This document shows positions 59,518 to 64,000 of a stretch of 64,000 bases of DNA, one piece after another (position 1 is the first letter of the stretch; the number at the start of each line of letters is the position of its first letter). The position numbers and the translations under genes are program-made. Origin of the DNA: Rubrivivax sp. SCN 71-131 (GTDB lineage: Bacteria; Pseudomonadota; Gammaproteobacteria; Burkholderiales; Burkholderiaceae_C); NCBI GenBank assembly GCA_001724995.1, contig MEFD01000029.1, positions 1-64,000 on the forward strand, written 5' to 3'. Under the pieces are notes generated by a model that was not told the DNA's origin, did no database searches, and worked only from the letters and a program-made list of their open reading frames with translations.

Positions 59518-60804
59518 TCAGCGCCGCGCGCTCGAATGCGCGGCGACCGCGCGGTGCACGTCATGCGTGACGACGGATGACTCGCGCGCGGGCTTCACGA
59601 AGAAGCCCGGATGCGTGAGGGTCTTCTGCATGTCGGCACGCCCCGTAGCCCAGTGCTCACGCATCGTGCCCAGGCCGAAGGCGTAGTCCTTGAATTGCTC
59701 CTCGTAGGGCTTGGCCTCGTAGATCAGGTGCACGATGTTGAACACCCGGTCGCAAGCCCATGCTCGAAGCTGCTGCGCCACGACCGGGTCGAGGCCCTTC
59801 GGGGGCGCCATCTGCAGGAGCGCATGCAGGGCATGGCGCAGCCTGTGCAGTTGCATCGCGGTATCGGTGTTCAGCCGGGTGCGACTCGAGTACTGGACAT
59901 CCTTCTGTCGATCGAGTACGTCGCCCAGGTTTCGCGGCAGGCCCCCGCGTGCGCTCCAGAGATCGACCTGCAGCACCAGGCTGTCGCGCCGGGGTTGCGC
60001 CGAAAGCACATAGTCCAGCGGGGTGTTGGAGGCCAGCCCGCCGTCCCAGTAGTGCTCGCCGTCGATCTCGACGGCCGGAAAGGCCGGCGGCAGCGCCCCG
60101 GAGGCCATGAGGTGTTCCGGGCCGATGCGCTCGCGGCTGGAATCGAAGTAGCGCAGGTTGCCGCTGGTGACGCTCGTGACCCCAACCGACAGCCTCACCC
60201 CGCCGGGTGCGTTGATGCGGTCGAAGTCGATGAACTCCTGCAGCGTCGCGCGCAGCGGCGTCGGATCGTAGAGGCTGGTGGCGCGCGCGCTGCCGTCGTC
60301 GAAAAGCAGCGGCGAAGGCAGACGGGGATGAAAGAAGCCCTGCTGCCCGAGCAGCAGCGCGCCGAGCGCGCCCAGGGAGTTGGCCCAGGCATGCAGCGCC
60401 GGAATCTGCGGCGACGCGTCGAGCAAGCTGCGCACCGCGAGGGCGATCGGCACGCCGATGCCCAGGGGCTGACAGATCGTCTCCCAGAATGCGCGCAGCC
60501 GGTCGACCCGCCGCTCGGGCGCGTTGCCAGCGATGATCGCCGCGTTGATGGCGCCGATGGACACGCCCGCGACCCAATCGGGACGAAGACCGCCCGCGTG
60601 CATCGCCTCGTAGACGCCGCACTGATAGGAGCCGAGCGCGCCGCCGCCCTGCAGCACCAGCGCGACGCAGCCATAGCTTGCAGCCGAGACGTCGGGTGCG
60701 GGCGGCGCGGCGGGGATCGGCTCGTCGGGGCGCCTCTGGTGCGCAGCCGGCGCCCGTCTGCGCCTGCTCGGTCGAGGTTCCGGCGGTAGGGCAGTTGGGC
60801 TCAT
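59518..60804 (-). CDS. Patatin-like phospholipase
   Basis: A 428-residue patatin-family acyl hydrolase. The oxyanion loop is LQGGGALGSYQ (51-61), the nucleophile elbow GVSIG (Ser82), and the catalytic Asp sits in YWDGGLASNTP. After the catalytic part comes a C-terminal region of about 130 residues (DVQYSSRTRLNTDTAMQLHRLRHAL...) found in a betaproteobacterial patatin group with DUF3734. It may act on phospholipid or be associated with PHB granules. There is no signal peptide. It converges with the thioesterase gene (13-bp gap). Confidence 0.9.
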   Translation of the reverse strand: MSPTALPPEPRPSRRRRAPAAHQRRPDEPIPAAPPAPDVSAASYGCVALVLQGGGALGSYQCGVYEAMHAGGLRPDWVAGVSIGAINAAIIAGNAPERRVDRLRAFWETICQPLGIGVPIALAVRSLLDASPQIPALHAWANSLGALGALLLGQQGFFHPRLPSPLLFDDGSARATSLYDPTPLRATLQEFIDFDRINAPGGVRLSVGVTSVTSGNLRYFDSSRERIGPEHLMASGALPPAFPAVEIDGEHYWDGGLASNTPLDYVLSAQPRRDSLVLQVDLWSARGGLPRNLGDVLDRQKDVQYSSRTRLNTDTAMQLHRLRHALHALLQMAPPKGLDPVVAQQLRAWACDRVFNIVHLIYEAKPYEEQFKDYAFGLGTMREHWATGRADMQKTLTHPGFFVKPARESSVVTHDVHRAVAAHSSARR

Positions 60805-60932
60805 GGGCGAGATCGGAGAACCGAGGCCGGCCAGTCTAATGCACGGCTCCTGCCACGCTTGGGTGGCTGACGCTGCGGCACCCGGCGGGCACGATCAACT
60901 CGCCGACCGGGGCAGACTCACGCGACTAGGGG

Positions 60933-60967
60933 TAAACCCGCGATAATGCAGCGGTGTTTAACCCGCG
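60933..60967 (+). promoter_or_regulatory. Putative promoter/repeats before the macro-domain gene
   Basis: GATAAT (60942-60947) is a good -10 candidate. It is flanked by TAAACCCGCG (60933-60942) and TAACCCGCG (60959-60967), direct copies 26 bp apart, and GGGTAAA/TTTAACCC also form an imperfect inverted pair. These could be regulator sites. No good -35 is visible. Confidence 0.35.
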
Positions 60968-60981
60968 TGAAGGAGAACGAG

Positions 60982-61488
60982 ATGATTCGAGAAGTCGAAG
61001 GCGACATCCTGCTGAGCCAGGCGCAGGTCATCGCGCATGGGATCGCGACGCATGACCCGTTCGATTCAGGCCTGGCGCTGGCGCTGCGCGAGCGCTTTCC
61101 GTCGATGGTGAAGGACTACCGCCACGCGATGCGCGCCAGGTTCCCCGACACCGGAGAGATCTGGGCCTGGCGCGGCGTGAACGAAGACGGGTCGACGCGC
61201 GGCATCGTGAATCTGCTGACGCAGGGCATGCAAAGCCAGGACAAGTCCGCGCGGCCGGTGAAGGCGAAGCTGGAGGACGTCAATCGAGCGCTGCGCGCGC
61301 TGGCTCGACAGGTGCAGGACGAAGGGATCAAGAGTCTGGCGCTGCCGCGTCTGGCCACCGGCGTCGGCGCACTCGAATGGGCCGAGGTGAAGCCGCTGGT
61401 CGAACAACATCTGGGGACGCTTGGCATCCCGGTGATCGTCTATGAGGTCTACCGCAAGGATCTGAAGGCCGACGAACAACTGAGCTGA
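60982..61488 (+). CDS. Macro-domain protein (ADP-ribose binding/processing)
   Basis: A 168-residue single macro domain. The ligand loops are GDILLSQAQVIAHGIAT at the N-terminus and ALPRLATGVGALEW at about residue 115. It resembles yeast Poa1-type ADP-ribose-1''-phosphate phosphatases; it could remove ADP-ribose groups or process tRNA-splicing by-products. AAGGAG fixes the ATG at 60982; an earlier ATG (60946) has none. It is a single gene between the patatin and the tRNA. No linked toxin (DarT-type) gene is seen. Confidence 0.85.
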   Translation: MIREVEGDILLSQAQVIAHGIATHDPFDSGLALALRERFPSMVKDYRHAMRARFPDTGEIWAWRGVNEDGSTRGIVNLLTQGMQSQDKSARPVKAKLEDVNRALRALARQVQDEGIKSLALPRLATGVGALEWAEVKPLVEQHLGTLGIPVIVYEVYRKDLKADEQLS

Positions 61489-61604
61489 GTGCGCTCCAGA
61501 CGCGACGAAGTCCCGCAGCGACTTGCTCGCGACGGGTTCCGGTGCTGCCTTTGCCTGCAAGATCGCGGCGGCCGACTGCAGCAAGAACCCGTACCAGACG
61601 GACG

Positions 61605-61633
61605 AAGGGCTTACGACACCGTCGTAAGCCCTT
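61605..61633. terminator. Strong hairpin after tRNA-fMet and macro-domain gene
   Basis: AAGGGCTTACGAC-ACC-GTCGTAAGCCCTT is a perfect 13-bp stem with a three-base loop. It lies nine bases downstream of the tRNA 3' end on the minus strand and 116 bp after the macro-domain gene on the plus strand. AA/TT ends suit a bidirectional terminator, although a long T-run is missing. Confidence 0.65.
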
Positions 61634-61641
61634 GATCGTAT

Positions 61642-61718
<77 letters not shown>

Positions 61719-61730
61719 ACAGAACCTATG

Positions 61731-61759
61731 ATTCTAGACGATCACCGAGGGTTTGGGAA
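61731..61759 (-). promoter_or_regulatory. Promoter of tRNA-fMet
   Basis: TAGAAT (61736-61731) is spaced 17 bp from TTCCCA (61759-61754). It would start RNA about 61724, six bases before the mature tRNA end. The -10 is good and the -35 weak. Confidence 0.55.
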
Positions 61760-61798
61760 GCCCTTCAGAGGGTGCCCACGGGTAATGGCCGAAGCGGC

Positions 61799-62197
61799 TC
61801 ACTCGGCCTGCGGCTCGCCCGCGGCGTCAGCGGCGGGCTCGGGCCGATCCACCAGTTCGACGAAGGCCATCGGGGCGTTGTCGCCGACGCGGAAACCCAT
61901 CTTGAGGATGCGCGTGTAGCCGCCGGGACGCGCCTTGTAGCGCGGCCCCAGTTCGTCAAAGAGCTTGACGACGACTTCGCGATCGCGCGTGCGGTCGAAG
62001 GCCAGGCGTCGATTGGCCAGGGTCGGCTCCTTGGCGAGCGTGATCAACGGCTCGACGGCGCGGCGCAGTTCCTTGGCCTTGGGCAGCGTGGTCTTGATGG
62101 CCTCGTGCCGGAGCAGCGAGTTGCACATGTTGCGCAGCATCGCGAGGCGATGCGCGCTGGTTCGGTTGAGCTTGCGAAGCCCGTGACGATGGCGCAT
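61799..62197 (-). CDS. rplQ: 50S ribosomal protein L17
   Basis: A 132-residue bL17. The start [23 protein letters not shown] and the RALLRHE-like [19 protein letters not shown] block are diagnostic. Core plus an acidic Ala/Glu tail ([14 protein letters not shown]). AAAGGAA precedes ATG. It is the last gene of the alpha operon, 106 bp after rpoA. Confidence 0.98.
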   Translation of the reverse strand: MRHRHGLRKLNRTSAHRLAMLRNMCNSLLRHEAIKTTLPKAKELRRAVEPLITLAKEPTLANRRLAFDRTRDREVVVKLFDELGPRYKARPGGYTRILKMGFRVGDNAPMAFVELVDRPEPAADAAGEPQAE

Positions 62198-62303
62198 GGT
62201 GCATTCCTTTCTTTATCTGTAGCCCCGGCCGGATCAGGTACCGGGGTGGCACCGGGCCGCCGCTTGCGTCTCGCGCGGCCCTCTCACGTGAAAGCGCGGT
62301 CGA

Positions 62304-63290
62304 TCAGCGCTTGTCCAGCCCCTGCGGCGGCCAGTTCTCCAGCCGCACACCCAAGGTCAGGCCGCGCGAGGCGAGCACTTCCTTGATCTCGTTGAGCGAC
62401 TTGCGGCCCAGGTTGGGCGTCTTCAGCAGCTCCGTCTCGGTGCGCTGGATGAGGTCGCCGATGTAATAGATGTTCTCGGCCTTCAAGCAATTGGCCGAGC
62501 GCACGGTGAGCTCGAGTTCGTCGACCGGGCGCAGCAGCATCGGGTCGATCACTGAGGCGCGTTGCGGCTGGGCCTCGAACATCTCGTGCGGATTGACCTC
62601 GAGCTGGGCGAAGATCGCCAGCTGCTCGACGAGAATGCGCGCCGACTGGCGAATCGCCTCCTCGGGCGCGATGGCGCCGTTGGTCTCGATCTCCATCACC
62701 AGCTTGTCGAGGTCGGTGCGCTGCTCCACGCGCGCATTCTCGACCGCGTAGCTGACGCGCTTCACCGGCGAGAAGGAGGCGTCGAGGACGATGCGGCCGA
62801 TCGCCTTGGTCGGCTCGTCGCCGAAACGGCGCAGGTTCCCCGGCACGTAGCCGCGACCCTTCTCGACCTTGATCTGCATGTCGAGCTTGCCGCCCTGCGC
62901 CAGGTGCGCGATGACGTGCCCGGGGTTGACGATCTCGACGTCGTGCGGCGTCTGGATGTCGGCCGCAGTGACCGCACCCTCTCCCTCCTTGCGCAGAACC
63001 AGCGTGACCTCGTCGCGGTTGTGCAGGCGGAAGACGACGCCCTTGAGCGCAAGCATGATGTGCACGACGTCTTCCTGCACGCCGTCGATGGTCGAGTACT
63101 CGTGCAGCACGCCAGCAATGGTCACCTCGGTGGGCGCGTAACCGACCATCGAGGAAAGCAGGACCCGGCGCAGCGCATTGCCCAGGGTGTGGCCGTAGCC
63201 GCGCTCGAAGGGCTCGAGGATCGCTTTCGCGCGGTGCTCGCCGAGCGGCTCGACCTGGATCGCCTTGGGCTTGAGAAGTGTGGTCTGCAT
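62304..63290 (-). CDS. rpoA: RNA polymerase alpha subunit
   Basis: A 328-residue alpha subunit. The N-terminal assembly domain ([23 protein letters not shown]) and C-terminal domain ([26 protein letters not shown]...[14 protein letters not shown]) with the UP-element/activator-contact Arg are present. AGGAA lies upstream of ATG. It lies between rpsD and rplQ, the standard order. Confidence 0.99.
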   Translation of the reverse strand: MQTTLLKPKAIQVEPLGEHRAKAILEPFERGYGHTLGNALRRVLLSSMVGYAPTEVTIAGVLHEYSTIDGVQEDVVHIMLALKGVVFRLHNRDEVTLVLRKEGEGAVTAADIQTPHDVEIVNPGHVIAHLAQGGKLDMQIKVEKGRGYVPGNLRRFGDEPTKAIGRIVLDASFSPVKRVSYAVENARVEQRTDLDKLVMEIETNGAIAPEEAIRQSARILVEQLAIFAQLEVNPHEMFEAQPQRASVIDPMLLRPVDELELTVRSANCLKAENIYYIGDLIQRTETELLKTPNLGRKSLNEIKEVLASRGLTLGVRLENWPPQGLDKR

Positions 63291-63442
63291 TGAGTGTTTG
63301 TTCCTGTCAATACCCTCGGTTCGTTACACCGATAAGGCTGATGGACCGCGCCGGGCGCTGCGCATGCCCGCTGCACGCCCGACGAAGGCAGCGGGACCCG
63401 TCGGTGAGGACGGCCGCCCCTGCGGGCGACCGTCGCAAGGCA

Positions 63443-64000
63443 TCAGCGCGAGTACAGCTCGACGATCAGCGCCTCTTTGATCTCGGCGCCGAACTGATCG
63501 CGATCGGGGGCCTTCTTGAACACGCCTTCCATCTTGGTCGCATCCACCTGCACCCAGTCGGGCAGGCCAACCGATTGCGCCAGCTTCAGCGCGTCCTGCA
63601 CGCGCAACTGGCTCTTGGACTTCTCGCGCAGTGCCAGCGTGTCACCGGCCTTGACCCGGTACGAGGGGATGTTGACGACCTGGCCGTTGACCGTGAGCGC
63701 CTTGTGCGACACGAGTTGGCGCGCCTCGGCGCGGGTCGAGCCGAATCCCATGCGATAGACGACGTTATCCAGCCGCGACTCGAGCAGCAGCAGCAGGTTG
63801 GCGCCGGTATTGCCCTTGCGGCGCTCGGCCTCGGCGAAATAGCGGCGGAACTGGCGCTCCAGTACGCCGTACATGCGCTTGACCTTCTGCTTCTCGCGCA
63901 GCTGGATGCCGTAGTCGGACGTGCGCGAGCCGCTGGTACGGCCATGCTGGCCCGGCTTGGTATCGAACTTGGCCTTGTCGGCGATCGAGCGGCGGGCGCT
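63443..64000 (-). CDS. rpsD: 30S ribosomal protein S4 (5' end outside window)
   Basis: The C-terminal 185 residues of uS4, a primary 16S rRNA-binding protein. The visible part runs from [20 protein letters not shown] through the S4 RNA-binding domain ([34 protein letters not shown]) to the usual end IVELYSR. Met codons inside the visible part are internal; the true start lies beyond base 64000. It precedes rpoA by 152 bp. Confidence 0.98.
   Translation of the reverse strand, partial: SARRSIADKAKFDTKPGQHGRTSGSRTSDYGIQLREKQKVKRMYGVLERQFRRYFAEAERRKGNTGANLLLLLESRLDNVVYRMGFGSTRAEARQLVSHKALTVNGQVVNIPSYRVKAGDTLALREKSKSQLRVQDALKLAQSVGLPDWVQVDATKMEGVFKKAPDRDQFGAEIKEALIVELYSR

Overview
The window is 64 kb of high-GC chromosomal DNA from a betaproteobacterium, most likely a Burkholderiales member (Rubrivivax/Leptothrix/Comamonadaceae-like). 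This rests on protein signatures: HslV beginning [10 protein letters not shown], a Cys-poor DksA, the glyQ-glyS-gmhB order, a GTP-type PEP carboxykinase, fused isobutyryl-CoA mutase and a class II (B12) ribonucleotide reductase. It looks like core chromosome: genes are tightly packed, neighbours often overlap by 1-4 nt (ATGA, GTGA, TTGA, TGATG), and I see no insertion sequence, phage, integron or CRISPR array.

Layout. 1-2.8 kb: end of a peptide ABC-transporter operon (two ATPases) plus an amidase. 2.9-8.5 kb (minus): large membrane hybrid histidine kinase, pyrF, purB. 8.6-12.6 kb (plus): a palindrome-controlled sulfide:quinone oxidoreductase operon with a small membrane protein, a methyltransferase and the Fe-S copper reductase CcoG. 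12.6-21.8 kb: mmsA, a YecA-family protein, a universal stress protein, pckG with a coupled phosphoesterase, rlmJ, and an orphan T6SS-type FHA/PP2C pair. 22-27.6 kb (minus): NarXL-like nitrate two-component system, TDT and LysE transporters, thiolase. 27.7-32 kb (minus): aceK, carbonic anhydrase, isovaleryl-CoA dehydrogenase and the MerR regulator LiuR. 32.3-37 kb (minus): YgjP-like metalloprotease, GmhB-like HAD protein, glycyl-tRNA synthetase subunits. 37-40.5 kb: BASS-type transporter, lnt, corC. 40.5-46.3 kb (plus): COG0523 metallochaperone, dksA, an uncharacterised 610-aa protein, hslVU. 46.4-52.5 kb: coaX, icmF, a TPR-GGDEF diguanylate cyclase. 52.5-58.5 kb (minus): DUF4197 protein, nitroreductase, nrdJ, ferredoxin-NADP reductase-like flavoprotein. 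58.5-61.5 kb: flavodoxin, thioesterase, patatin, macro-domain protein. 61.6-64 kb (minus): initiator tRNA, then the tail of the ribosomal alpha operon (rplQ, rpoA, rpsD running off the end).

How parts fit together. Branched-chain and short-chain acyl-CoA catabolism recurs (ivd, liuR, icmF, mmsA, thiolase). A perfect 22-bp palindrome before icmF and a near-perfect copy before liuR, 15 kb apart, suggest one LiuR regulon; aceK and pckG fit growth on acetyl-CoA-yielding carbon. Respiratory flexibility shows in sqr, ccoG, NarXL, nrdJ and an FNR-like box. The most interesting points for follow-up are the sqr operon and its operator, the LiuR palindromes, the GmhB-like protein lacking its nucleophilic Asp, the Cys-poor DksA beside a His-rich zinc GTPase, a ten-C tract at the start of corC, the orphan FHA/PP2C pair, and a sigma32-like promoter almost touching the hslV start codon.
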